Source: Diphasiastrum complanatum (taxonomy: Eukaryota > Streptophyta > Lycopodiopsida > Lycopodiales > Lycopodiaceae). From it: a stretch of DNA of 64,000 nucleotides. This document shows positions 20,988 through 31,981 of the stretch, piece by piece. Both the position numbers and the translations under genes were made by a program. The notes below the pieces were generated by a model that made no database searches, was not told where the DNA came from, and saw only the letters and a program-made list of their open reading frames with translations. Position 1 is the stretch's first letter; each line of letters begins with the position of its first letter. The stretch covers positions 56,386,264-56,450,263 of the forward strand of contig CM055104.1 in assembly GCA_029204225.1 (NCBI GenBank), written 5' to 3'.

Positions 20988-21951
20988 ATCCAAAAGCCTC
21001 TTTAATAATTTTAACCATACTAGCATATGCCTCCCTGCTAATACCTGAGAAATCACATGCTCCCTGAATTAACGTTCGGTCAATTACCTTACCGACCTCG
21101 TTCATCAAAGCCTCAGTGACCTTGGACTTGATTCGAGAATATCGATTATTGTCCAATAAAGACTTTGTGGACTTGGTTGTCAATACCAAACTCAATGATT
21201 TTTCGATCATGTCATTGTCCCTCATGTGCTCATTTGCAACCAATGCTGATCTGCAAATGATTATGAAAATCAACAAACCCAAATAGGCCACATAATAAAT
21301 GTCATGCTACTTCACAAAACAAAAATAAAATGATTCAAATCAAATCCTTACTTGAATGCTTAAATCTTTTTTCTCCGTTGGCCTCCATTTAGCGAAAGCT
21401 CATCAATGTCCTTCAAAATTCTTTCTCACTTGTTTCTTTTTAATTTCCTATCTAGTATGCGAGTTTCTTCTTTAACTGGTCATTTGATATACATAATGTC
21501 TGAACAACTTGTCGGAGTTGATCGTTACTTGCATTCAAATTTAATATAATATTATGTAAACGTGCATTATCTTCTTTTGTTTGTAATAATGTGGTCTCTT
21601 TTTCTCTATAGTCAGCAAGCAAACCATTTAACATACATTCTAAACTCTGTATTTCTGAACTGAGTTTGCAACACCATAAGTCTTCAATATTTCACGATAA
21701 TCCAGTAAACCGTTTTCTCCGTCACACAAAAACTTTATTAATTGTGTGATGGATTGGAATTGTGAGGCTTGCATCGAGTTCGGATCCAATGGATACAAAC
21801 TTCTGTCAATCCACAAATCGTACATCTTTCTTTGGTTGATTCTGTGAGCGATCATATCAAGTGGAGAAACTGTGGATTCTTTCACTACTCCTCTTTTAGC
21901 TATTGGAGCATTCTTGGCAGGGAGAACAATGTGTAGATGAAACTGAGACAT
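20988..21951 (-). pseudogene. Unknown repeated family, copy 2 (N-terminal, coiled-coil and helical domains)
   Basis: ATG at 21,951: MSQFHLHIVLPAKNAPI, then SPLDMIAHRINQRKMYDLW and LYPLDPNSMQASQF. A one-base frameshift near 21,655 leads into a leucine-rich coiled coil (EIQSLECMLNGLLADYRE, LHNIILNLNASNDQLRQVV, ISNDQLKKKLAY). After an intron ending TTTGCAG near 21,253 a second exon reads ISALVANEH, KSLLDNNRY, EALMNEVGKVIDRTLIQGAC and DFSGISREAYASMVKIIKE. Copy 3 shows the same first and last blocks. The coiled coil suggests self-association; no enzyme motif is seen in this part. The downstream domains found in copies 1 and 3 are absent because copia C2 lies there. Confidence 0.6.
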
Positions 21952-21993
21952 CTCTGCAAACATCAGCTGACAGACCAAAAAGAAAATAGACAC

Positions 21994-22308
21994 TCATCTT
22001 CATCCATGGCGTACTTGAGATTCTATGTTTATTCTCTCGCTAGTTAAAACGAGGGACACAATCTCATTTTCAAATTTGAAAAAGTTAGTTAATGAGCGTC
22101 ATAGGTTCTTGAAGTTGCAGTTGCACGTGTCATAATCGTGTCATGTTAACTACACATTATTAGTAAGGTTAAGCTAACTTCTGGACCTGAAACTTCGTCG
22201 AATTTCCAAAATCTAGCATTTTTTTTGTCCTACGTGGCATTTCTTAGACGGCCCTTTTGATGTTTGTAACTCCTGTAATGCTAGAATTTATGTCAATTGA
22301 ATGTCACT
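21994..22308. other. No supported gene
   Basis: AT-rich upstream flank of copy 2 of the unknown family; nothing assignable. Confidence 0.4.
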
Positions 22309-22627
22309 AAGGTTTTCTTGAATGGCAAGTTGGATGAGGAGGCTTATATGGAGAGAATTGAGGGCTACATTGAGCAAGATAAGGAAGATCTTGTATGCTT
22401 TTTGAGAAAAAGCTTATATGGTCTCAAGCAAGTCCCAAGATATTGGTATGCGTGACTCCACAATTTTTACCTCAGTGTCAGTTTCAATTGTTCTCTTTAC
22501 ATCACAATTGATGCAATTCACATCACTTTGTTTCTAGTTTATGTTGACAACATAGTTCTCACTAGAAATAGTGATGCTGAAATTGCCAAGATCAAGCTAA
22601 AACTTAGCCAAGAATTTAAGCAAGGAA
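22309..22627 (+). pseudogene. Copia reverse transcriptase remnant
   Basis: Plus-strand VFLNGKLDEEAYMERIEGYI, LVCFLRKSLYGLKQVPRYWY, a TGA, then LVYVDNIVLTRNSDAEIAKI and KLKLSQEFKQG. The catalytic YVDD has become YVDN. About 105 codons only; no neighbouring integrase or RNase H in the same orientation. Confidence 0.85.
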
Positions 22628-22860
22628 AGGCGAGAGTTGTCCAAAAAAGTTGTTGTAGCTCAGGTCTATTTTGTTGATGCTCACAGGGCTGCTGGGCAAA
22701 ATGGGTCCTGATAGCTAGTTTCGCTGTAAAAGCAAAGCTGACATTTTGAGCGAGAAGAGACTAGTTGGAACACTCGTTGTAGACTACTTGAAGCTCAGGT
22801 CCACATAAATCAGACCCCTGAGAGAAGAGAGAGCAATTATGACCCACTTATATCATTTTT
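22628..22860. other. Unassigned spacer
   Basis: Between the RT remnant and an LTR. It reads GGTCCTGATAGC and a GAGAAGAGAGAG purine run near 22,820-22,832 that could be a polypurine tract for the LTR that follows. Confidence 0.35.
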
Positions 22861-23211
22861 TGTTAGAGCTCTCTCTCTCTCGTTTCATGCTTATACATGA
22901 GTTCTCTTGGGCTCATCTATGCATTGGTGCACTATCTTGGTGATATCTTGCAATCTTGTGTGTAGAATGCTCATATTTTGTTATTTTTGGATCCACACGT
23001 GGGAAATACAGTATGGTACTGTTATTGTATAGAAATGCACTTCAATTTATCATATATTTGATGTTCGATCAAGTTCTTATTGAGTTTGCATCTCTTTCAT
23101 TGAGTAGATACTGATTTTTCTACATTGGCAATGTTGTATGTTGTTGTATTGACTTTCTAACCAAAGATTAAGGGACACATTTTGGATCTTAATGATCTGA
23201 AATTCTTCACA
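22861..23211 (+). mobile_element. Candidate copia LTR with degenerate primer site
   Basis: Starts TGTTAGAGCTCTCTC and ends AAATTCTTCACA. TGGTATTAGAGCTC follows at 23,212, one substitution away from the usual TGGTATCAGAGC primer site. The ends obey TG..CA. No partner LTR was found. Confidence 0.6.
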
Positions 23212-23638
23212 TGGTATTAGAGCTCTTATGTTTCAGGTTATGAAAGGAGCAACCAAATTTAGCAAAGATTTGGAGAAGTTACAAATTCTAGAGCATGCTA
23301 GATTGATTTCTACTAATAACTCAGCATTTTTGCATGTGTAGAATTAATCTTTTGTAATTCAAAACTCAATTTAGGTCTATGAACTTGTGGAATTCCAATT
23401 TCCTACTTGGCTTACTAGATCTGGGTGATTTTTAATGCATTAGGAAGGTCTCATTAGAGGCTACAATTCTATATCAAGTTTTAGACAATTGCATGTAGAA
23501 ATTGAAAAATTCAATTTTTTGTGAGTTAAAACCCTAATTTTGATTGGATCTCTATTTTTTGAAGTTGCTGGACTTTAATAGAATGTGTTTCAATCTTAGG
23601 AAGTGGCAAGATTCATTAGATTGTTGGTAGATCATAAG
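23212..23638. other. No supported gene
   Basis: Presumed element leader after the LTR; no gag could be read. Confidence 0.4.
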
Positions 23639-23705
23639 TTGATCATTTGAAGCAAAGTCAACATTGAAACCATTGTCTACCATTTGGCCAACACTTAGTA
23701 GACTT
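23639..23705 (-). pseudogene. Copia protease-integrase linker fragment like C3
   Basis: Minus-strand SLLSVGQMVDNGFNVDFASN is nearly identical in DNA to C3 at about 35,338-35,400 (TACTAAGTGTTGGCC onward). The match stops on both sides, leaving a fragment of some 65 bp inside unrelated sequence. Confidence 0.7.
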
Positions 23706-23789
23706 CGGACATGTCGATGTAGATTGTCATCAACTATGCTTGTATTTCTACAGACTGTCAAGAAACAAACGTAATTCAGCAACTACAAT

Positions 23790-25356
23790 CATTGATGCTA
23801 ATTTTCTAGAAGAAAATGTACTAGATGTATCTCATATGTGCAAAATCGGATAATGCCACTTTTTAATGATATACGAATGTGACTATGTTAAAAAGTAGCT
23901 ATGAAATTCTATGGCATGTTCAAATGTCATAATCAATTTTTAAATGACAGTTATATCAAACAAATTAGAGCTATTTTTACTATGTTACTATTTCTAGTAA
24001 GCTTGTTAGATAACAATACTTATAAGTGACTCTGATGGACAAAAATATCCATAGTTGTTAATGGCCATTGTTTGCCATGTTGTAATTGATCAATGTACTT
24101 GTTAAACTATGATTAATAAAAGATGCCCAGGTATCTTGAAGGCACTGACTTAAGTTTCAAGGAAAGGTCCAAAGGCTAAGGGTCTTGCAAACAACGACAA
24201 TCAAAGTTCAGTTCAAGACAAAGACAACCAATCAGCGAAAAAACAACAATTTCTAAGAAGATCATTGACGACAATTGAAAACTTCAAGCTGCGACCAAGT
24301 AATGAAGTAACATTACTTTACAAATTAATAAGCTCTTGAAAAAAATTCGAAGAATTCTAATTGGTCAGCTATGGATAGAGATAAAGCCATGCTACCAAAA
24401 TGGCAGTTGGAATTGTAAATCAATGTAGTGTATGTCTCTACGGAAAATGAAGGACTAAAACATTACAAATGTTGCAATCATAATGGGGCAAATGGGTATG
24501 AATACCAATGATTAAAGATTTTGAAGGAATTGTCTTGGTAAGGCCAAAATAGTTTATAAAGGTCTTTGTATAAATATGGAAACTAAAAAACCTTATTGAA
24601 GGCATTTTTCTCTTCAATGAAGTTCAGTTATGAAGAAAAGATGCTTCAAATGGTCCGTAGAGCAGTTTTTCACTATGGGCTATTCCCTACTTCTGAAATC
24701 AACCAAGTTACTATGGACATGTGTCAAATGGATATGAATTTTTTCATAAGGATTGGTGAATTTGGATTTAGTGGATGGAATTCAATGGAGAATGAAAGAC
24801 GTTGGTGTTTTCAAGTGGAATGGAAATGAACCGTTTTCTCTCAACGAGGAGGAGAAGAAGGAAGGATTCGGGAGGAAGCAATTCATTCGTTCATGGAGAG
24901 CAGAAGAGAGTTCTTGTTTTCTTGGTTATAGGCAGAGATCATTTTTAGTGTTCTAGTTATGTAGAGAGGCATGGAGTCTTCTGCTACATTCTGTTTCATG
25001 ATTGTGATTATGAATACATAGGTTCTTCAAGAAGATTGGTGATGATCCCGTTGTCTTAACTACTGGTGCTATTTACAGATTGGATAGTATGTTGATTGAT
25101 CTTGGAGACATTTCATGCAGATCTGCCTGCATTATATTCATAGCTTTCTGGCTCTCTGACTGCGTTGGACAACCTGTCATTCCTCTATCTGAATGCAATG
25201 GACAAACTATCTCAAATGTTGTTGCTCTAACTGCAACAGACATGAATACTACTGATCTGATGGACAAAGGTGTATGTTACTTGCTCGCTGCCCATCTCTC
25301 ACATATACAAACAACCAACCTTCATTGTTGATGCTATCTACCTCCCACAGCGCTTC
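23790..25356. other. No supported gene
   Basis: No recognisable coding sequence, LTR or repeat. Open frames at 24,596-24,956 and 25,080-25,331 lack motifs and are not supported. Confidence 0.45.
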
Positions 25357-25714
25357 TGTTACGAGCTCGTAACCAGTGCCAAACCCTAGAGAACACAGAT
25401 AGGTCTAATACCACAGTCAGGGTCGTGTCCAGTGTACATGACCAACAGGGCAAAATAGTGTGAGTAGTGTGCCCCAGCACGGTCCATAGCCATGGCGGGC
25501 CTAACACAGCCTAGGGACCTTGTCAGCAGGATAGGGCTCCCAGTTGGGTCCCGACGTGTAGTCGGCCATGTCAGTGCCACGTGGCCGACACTTGGCAGTA
25601 GCATGCTACCAGTCCTCACACTGGGCTAGGAGGGGCTTACTCTATATTTGGGAGTAGGCAAGGTTGGGTGGATCAGTTAGTGTTTGCCCTACTGTGGTAT
25701 TAGGATCTATTACA
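25357..25714 (+). mobile_element. Chromovirus 5' LTR (358 bp)
   Basis: Starts TGTTACGAGCTCGTAACC, which contains a perfect 16-bp palindrome (25,358-25,373), and ends GGATCTATTACA. CTCTATATTTGG near 25,640 could serve as the TATA box. Confidence 0.88.
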
Positions 25715-25715
25715 C

Positions 25716-25728
25716 TGGTATCAGAGCC
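25716..25728 (+). other. Chromovirus primer binding site
   Basis: TGGTATCAGAGCC one base after the LTR; complementary to initiator tRNA-Met. Confidence 0.92.
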
Positions 25729-26574
25729 ACCTCCTTCTGTGGGAGCTTAGTAGCAGCAGTAGAGAAATCTATCAGAAGGTAAGAAAAAATTCTCAAACTT
25801 TTAGAAAAGAGGAGAGGAGAGAAATCGCTGTAGTGACAGCCATCCATCGCTGCTTTTGCAGAGGAATTACTCATTTTTTGAGTAAAACCTGAGCCAGATT
25901 GCAAGTACAAATCAGTTGCTGTAAAAACTAGGTATCTATCTCTGATTTGTGAGTGCAAACTTTAGAAATCAGAGCGGGTTTGAGGTAGAAATCTAGAAGT
26001 AGATCCAGCGCTGGATAGAGAGCAATCTCTGGGCAGATTCATCACTGTTTTGCAGTGGATTCCTGAGCAGATGAGGGCGGATTTGAAGGATCAGATCTTT
26101 ACTCAAAGCAGCGAGCAGTCTCCTTCAAACTCCGGAATTTTAGACCGGTTTGTGGTCTTAAACTTGAGATTTCTGGAGCAGCAGACAGCGAGGGTTTCCC
26201 CCTTATCATAGATCAGAATTTATCACAAGTTTTTGGGGCCCAAATTCCACTTTTTTGGAGTCATAACTCTATGGAGCAGACAGCGAGGGGCCTCCAGGAT
26301 AGAAATCGGATTTTTGTCCACTGTGCAGGGTCTTCAAATCTGATTTTTGCAAGCAGATTGGTTGCTACTCAGACAGTGAGGGTGAAGAGCTAGCAAATTG
26401 GAAATTGTTTAAGAAGACGGATTGGACAGCTGTGAAAGAACTGAGGGGGTTTCTTGCTTTTCTCTCTGGAAGTACAGTTCTAAGAAAGAGCCAAGTATTC
26501 TACTTTCGTTTTTCCAGTTTAGTCAATCTCTTTTCTTATTTTTAGTCAGAAGTTAAGGTACCTCTCTTTCAGTT
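25729..26574 (+). other. Chromovirus untranslated leader
   Basis: About 850 bp without a supported ORF, containing repeated GCAGACAGCGAGGG/TTGCAGTGG-type motifs. It ends at the gag ATG. Confidence 0.7.
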
Positions 26575-27785
26575 ATGAAGATGACCACTCCTCAGGGACC
26601 TGATCAACCCCCGGAGAGAGGCTTCGACGAACTTGAAACAGAAGCCTTGGCTTACAGGAAAGGGAAGGAACCCATGGAAGTAGAAGAACAGGAACAGTTC
26701 GCCAAAGAACTCGACGAACTGGTTACCAAGGAGCAGTTCCTCCAATTGGTAACAGAAGTGGATGAACTGAAGTTGGCATTAGCCAATTTCAAGTCCAGTG
26801 TGGACGACTCATTTGCTGAACTCAAAAACTTGATTTTGAGTTCCGCGAAAGGAAGCCTTCCCTCCACTTCTCAGTTATTCCCTTCTCCACTTCCATCAGT
26901 TTCGGGTGAGACTTTACGGTCTCACCCCAGTGTTTTTAAAGAGCTACTTTTAATGGGGAAGAGAATGATAGAAATGCAGATATTCTACAAACCTTCCTCA
27001 GCAAATGGAAGAACATTCATGCTCTTAAACAGAACCCTGACCATTTGCAAGCAATTGAGGCCAGTCTTTCCTTAGGGCCTATGGCCTATAAGTGGTGGTT
27101 AAATCTCCAGGAGACTGGGCAGACTCCTCGGTCATGGAAAGCTTTTGAAGAAGCTTTCCTAAGAGAATTTCTACCAGAAAATGAACTGGATAGAGCCTGG
27201 GAAGCCTGGAAAAGAACAATAATGGATAAATCCCTCATCCAATATATCTCGCAGTATCGAGAAGCAATTTTAAAGATTAAAAATATGGATGACTATCAGA
27301 AAATCAGGGGATTTGTCCGTGGCCTCAAAGATGAATATAAAGTAGAGGTCTAGAGAAACTCGCCTACTACCCTTGAGCAAGCTCTCAGATATGCTCAAAT
27401 CTATGATGATTCAGTGGGTAGAAAGAAGACGAGACAACAGCCACTTTCTAAGCAGCCTTCTCAAAAAGACTTTCAATTTAAAAAGAAATTTTTAAAAAGA
27501 AAGAAAGAAGACAAATTTAAAAGTGAAGCTCCTCAGAAACGCCCTTCACTCATACAGCCCTTAAAACCAGATGATTTTGAGAAAGCCAAACAAGAACGTT
27601 TGTGCTTTGTGTGTATGGGCAAGGGACACACAGTCAGACAGTGTCCCAAGGGGCCTTTCACTAAAAAAGATAAGAAAGATAAAAAAAACAAGTTCATCTT
27701 GTTCAGACTGTATGTTTCCCCAGTGACTCGGCAGCTTCCAAGATCAAAGTGTATCATGAAGATCATGAACACTGTTGCCAGCTGA
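26575..27785 (+). pseudogene. Chromovirus gag with zinc knuckle
   Basis: ATG at 26,575 (MKMTTPQGPDQPPERGF); an acidic helical N-terminus follows. After a frameshift near 27,050 the capsid-like region reads ASLSLGPMAYKWWLNLQ, RSWKAFEEAFLREFLPEN and IKNMDDYQKIRGFVRGLKDE, ending at TAG 27,351. The nucleocapsid part is Lys-rich and has a canonical CCHC knuckle CFVCMGKGHTVRQC near 27,602. Function: particle assembly and RNA binding. The frame is lost again at about 27,785 before protease. Confidence 0.9.
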
Positions 27786-28192
27786 CCTCTGCAATGCTAG
27801 CGAGACCCTTCAGTTTTGGGCTGCATGACCTAGTACGTATGCATGGGAAAGTTGGTTACCAGTCAATAAGAGTCATGGTTGATGATGGGGCAACCCATAA
27901 TTTCATCAACCACACCCTGGTTAGAAAGCTTAAACTACCAGAAGTACCTAGTCAGCATAGGTACATAGTTTCATTAGCTAAGGGTGAAGATAAAAAAATA
28001 TGGGAAACTATGGTAAGTAAGTTAAATCTTGGTATTCAAGGGTACCAAGATGAAATAAACTTTCAGATAATGCACCTGGATTGAACAGACATTGTTCTCG
28101 GGAGAGATTGGCTCTACAGTTTAGGACCTTCCCTCCACAGAAACTTTCAGGAGAACACCCTCAGCTTTCAGCATAAAGGCCGAGAGATCCAG
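27749..28192 (+). pseudogene. Chromovirus aspartic protease
   Basis: VMVDDGATHNFINHTLV is the active-site region; the usual D-S/T-G triplet reads D-D-G here, which may abolish activity. The flap/second motif [15 protein letters not shown] follows a TGA at 28,082, whose sequence context (..HLD stop TDIVLG) suggests a former Arg codon CGA. Protease would release gag and pol proteins. Confidence 0.88.
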
Positions 28193-29521
28193 TTGCATGG
28201 GGAGCATGATGTTCCCAACAGCCCTATGGTCTACAGTTTAGAGCTCTGTCAGCTAATCGGAGACGAAGACCATCAGGTATTCTTATGTGACTTTCAGTTT
28301 ATTCCTAAAGTTTCTATTTCCAATTCTATTCAGCAGAAAATCAGTAAATTAGAAACTTTATGGTCTAAATTTAAAGATGTTTTTCCTGAAGATTTGTCAC
28401 ATGGTTTACCACCTAGCAGAGAGGTAGATCATGTAATAAACCTAGTACCAGGTACATCACCTGTTTCTAAACCTTCGTATCGGGTCAGTCGAACAGAGGA
28501 TGCAGAAATAACTAGGCAGCTAACAGACTATCTTGGAAAAGGCCAAATTCAGACCAGTAGTTCACCATGGGCCTCACCAGTCCTATTGGTGAAAAAGAAA
28601 GAGGGGTCTATGTGTCTTTGCGTAGATTACAGTCCCCTCAATAAAGTCACAACTAAGAATAAATACCCTATGCCTCGGGCAGACGAGTTATTTGATCAAC
28701 TCGACGGGGCTAAGTTTTTCAGCAAAATAGACCTCAGATCGGGATATCATCAAGTCCGTATAAAATCGGAAGATGTCTCAAAAATAGCTTTTAGGACTCG
28801 TCACGGTCATTATGAGTTTAAGGTGATGCCATTTGGGCTCACAAATGCTCCAGCTACCTTTATGACCTTGATGAACAGTGTCCTCAGACCATACTTGGGT
28901 AAGTTTGTAGTCGTATTTTTAGATGACATCCTCGTCTACAGTAAAACGAGAAAGGAGCATCTAAAACACCTCAGAAAGGTGTTTCGACTGCTCAGAAAGC
29001 ATAAGCTTTATGCTAAACAATCCAAGTGTGAATTCTTCATTGAAAAAGTAGCATATTTGGGTCACATTATCTCTTCAGATGGGATTAAGATGGACCCAAA
29101 TAAGGTTAAAGCCATACTCAGTTGGCTGAGACCTCAGAATATTTTGGAACTTCAGATCTTTCTTGGTTTGGCGGGATATTACAGACGATTTGTCAAGGAA
29201 TATGCTCAGATAGCAATTCCTATGACAAATCTTCTTAAGGAGAAGGGAAAGGAGTTCATTTGGGAGTCCGCACAACAGGAGAGCTTTGATGCTCTCAAAA
29301 CAGCCTTAGCTACAGCACCAGTTTTAAAAGTCGTCGACCCCAATCAGCCATTTGTGGTCAAAACAGATGCTAGCGACTTTGCAGTAGGTGCTGTGCTAAC
29401 TCAGGGTGGATGACCAGTTGCGTTCGAGAGTAAAAAACTCGAGCCAGCTCAAACTAGGTACAGTGCCTATGAAAAGGAACTCTTTTCTATAGTCCATGCC
29501 CTTAAGACTTGGAGGCATTAT
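28193..29521 (+). pseudogene. Chromovirus reverse transcriptase and RNase H (first half)
   Basis: Open from 28,193 to a TGA at 29,411. RT landmarks in order: [67 protein letters not shown] (motif A Asp), [35 protein letters not shown] (catalytic DD), [32 protein letters not shown]. RNase H begins at [17 protein letters not shown] and, after the stop, resumes with PVAFESKKLEPAQTRYSAYE. Converts element RNA to DNA. The first RNase H Asp (TDAS) is kept. Confidence 0.95.
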
Positions 29522-30838
29522 TTGTATGGTGCCAACTTTGAGGTCCTGACAGACCATGAGAGTCTCAGATACCTTTGCAATCAACCTGAGCTTAGAGGTC
29601 GGAAAGCTGGTTGGGCAGAGTTGATGCAAGAGTTTGACATGTCTATCAGATATAGGCGTGAAAAATTCAATACAGTAGCAGATGCCCTTAGCAGAATGCC
29701 TATGATAAACGAGCTGAGTTTTACTCAGATTCGTAATGAGTTACTCAAGTCCTTGAGAGGGAAATGCGAACATGATGCATTCTTCTCTACTATCTGGAAC
29801 TCAGTCCAGAACAGACAGTTACAAACTCCAGAACCAGTTCCCGGGGCTGGTGCCAGTTCATCCAAGAATACAACAGCTTCCGTTGAGGATGATGATGAGT
29901 CCGAGTATACGTCGTCAGATGACGTTGAGGATTCTGAGCCTGTATTACCCAAGCAAACCCTAGTGGTTGAGGGTCAATTGACTCAAGGATTCAAATGGAA
30001 ACAGTATTCCATTCAGGATGAGTACTTGCTCTATAGAGATAGAGTATGTGTCCCCAATTCAGAGGATTATAGGCAGCAGGTCCTATATGAATGTCATGAC
30101 AATCCTAGTGCGGGACACCCAGGCATACAGAAGACCTATGAGCTTCTTCGTAGGCAATTTTTCTGGCCCAGTATGAAAAAGGACGTCCACCAGTATGCAA
30201 ACAGTTGCCAGAAATGTCAAGTAAATAAAGCAGAGCGTTTAAAGGCAGGAGGGTTGTTGCATCCCTTAGAAATACTAGCTGGTAAATGGGAGAGTATCTC
30301 CATGGATTTTATAGTAGGCCTGCCTAAAACCCAAAAGGGTAATGACGCTATATGGGTCACAGTTGACCGTCTGACCAAAATGGCTCATTTCATTCCGACC
30401 AAAACAACCGTTAGAGCTCCAGAGTTAGCAAGGTTGTTTGTAGACGGGCTATTTAAATTGTACAGTCTACCTTCCGGCATAGTCAGCGACCGGGACAGTA
30501 AGTTTACTGGAATTTTTTGGAGGGCAGTATTCCATCATCTCCATACTAAACTTAATATGAGTACCACCGACCATCCACAGACGGACAGTCAAACAGAAAG
30601 GGTAAATCAAGTGCTGGAGGATATGCTTCGTGCATACGTCAGCAAGAAGCAGACAAATTGGGAGGAGTATCTCTCGATATTAGAGTTTGCTTACAATAGT
30701 ACCAAACATTCAGCTACGGGATACAGCCCATTTATGCTAATGTACGGTTTTCAGCCACGCTCACCCACAGCTGTAGGGTTTAAACAAGAAAAAGTTGAAG
30801 CAGCCAGAAACTTTTTAGAAGACCTAAACCAGATTTAG
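29522..30838 (+). pseudogene. Chromovirus RNase H end and integrase
   Basis: RNase H C-terminus: FEVLTDHESLRYLCNQPEL, MSIRYRREKFNTVADALSRM. An acidic spacer (DDDESEYTSSDDVEDSE) follows. Integrase HHCC: HDNPSAGHPGIQKTYELL, SCQKCQVNK. Core: ISMDFIVGLPKT (Asp), GIVSDRDSKFTG (Asp), DHPQTDSQTERVNQ (Glu), so the DDE residues are intact. Ends at TAG 30,836 after NFLEDLNQI. This is the best preserved part of the element. The ATG at 29,522 is only the first Met after the TGA at 29,411. Confidence 0.94.
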
Positions 30839-31404
30839 AACATGCTAAGCGTAGCATTAGACAATCCCAGGATTGAGCCAGGCATTATGTAGAGCCACAC
30901 AAATGGGATGTGCAGTTCTCCACTGGTGAGAAAGTCTACTTGAGAGTCCCAGTTGACTCTAAAACCCTCAAATCAGGAGTGTGTGCTAAGTTGTCTCCAA
31001 GGTATTGTGGTCCCTTTACCATTAGTAGGAGACTAGGCGAGGTCACCTATGAACTAGAACTCCCACACAGCAGTAAGGTTTTTTCAGTCTTTCATGTAAG
31101 TCAGTTACGAAAAGCCTTAACCAGATCAGACAATCTGGTAGGAGACAGTGTTCTAGTTCTCCCATTGGATCCTCAACAACCTCCACATGAACCAGAGGAG
31201 ATTCTTGATAGTAGAGAGACACAGACTCGTCATACTCTATACCGAGAATATCTGGTTAAGTGGAATGATCAGCCTGTTGAGAATGCCACTTGGGAAAGAG
31301 GCAGCGTCCTTCGCAAGATTTTTTCCAGACTTTGTCTTAGAGGACCAAGACGGTTCTTAAGGGGGAGGGAGTGTTACGAGCTCGTAACCAGTGCCGAACC
31401 CTAG
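30839..31404 (+). pseudogene. Chromovirus integrase C-terminus with chromodomain
   Basis: WDVQFSTGEKVYLRVPV and LSPRYCGPFTISRRLGE form the GPY/F module; VFHVSQLRKAL follows. The chromodomain reads PEEILDSRETQT, REYLVKWNDQPVENATWERG. Chromodomains of this type steer integration toward modified histones in heterochromatin. Separated from the core by the stops at 30,836 and near 30,890. Ends at TAG 31,402, 30 bp inside the 3' LTR. Confidence 0.93.
31359..31371 (+). other. Chromovirus polypurine tract
   Basis: AAGGGGGAGGGAG directly before the TGTTACG start of the 3' LTR; primes plus-strand synthesis. Confidence 0.9.
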
Positions 31405-31521
31405 AGAACACAGATAGGTCAGATACCACAATCAAGGTCGTGTCCAGTGTACATGACCAACAGGGCAAGATAGTGTGAGTAGTGTGCCCCAGCTCGGTCC
31501 ATAGCCATGGCGGGCCTAACA
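31372..31521 (+). mobile_element. Chromovirus 3' LTR, truncated
   Basis: Matches the first 150 bp of the LTR at 25,357, including the GTTACGAGCTCGTAAC palindrome, and breaks off after CCTAACA. Confidence 0.92.
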
Positions 31522-31981
31522 TCTCCTGCGATCCCTCTTTGATGTCGCGCTCCCTCTCTCTCCCTCACCTGAGATCCTTCTTCCCTCATTGTCACGCTCC
31601 AGCACTCAGCCTCCCTCCTTTCTTCTTGTTTCAAAAATCTCTTTTAGTGAAAGAGATCATCCGGCAAAGATTTAAGATGAGAACCGGCAATCTAGTAATA
31701 AAGTGAACAGCCACAAAAATGAAGATATTAAAGAACCGGATGCCTGTTGAAGAAAAGACTTTAGCCTATGGATAGTCTCTTGAAACTTAAGTCAGAGTAA
31801 AAAGACTGAGATAATTTTCGTTGTTCATCTTTGTTTTTACTCATGTCATAAATTACTTCATAATACAAATAGAAGATGAGTAAATGTTATCATGTGTATT
31901 ATTTCAATGACTATGAATGGAATTCAAGAATGGGAATCTGATTAGTCTATGTATACTAAATGTGTAATGCAGTAAGAGATG
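31522..31981. other. No supported gene; pre-insertion target of C3
   Basis: CT-rich then AT-rich DNA of unknown origin between the chromovirus and copia C3. It ends with AGATG, the left target duplication of C3. Confidence 0.5.

Larger units (their letters stand above)
25357..31521 (+). mobile_element. Chromovirus (Ty3/gypsy) element with truncated 3' LTR
   Basis: Order: 5' LTR (25,357-25,714), primer site, leader, gag, protease, reverse transcriptase, RNase H, integrase, chromodomain, polypurine tract, and the first 150 bp of the 3' LTR. That is the Ty3/gypsy order with the chromodomain that defines chromoviruses. The 3' LTR stops at CCTAACA (31,521) where the 5' LTR goes on for another 208 bp, so about 60 percent of it is lost and no target duplication can be checked. 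Several stop codons and frameshifts make it non-autonomous. By eye the 150 shared LTR bases differ at about seven places. Confidence 0.93.
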
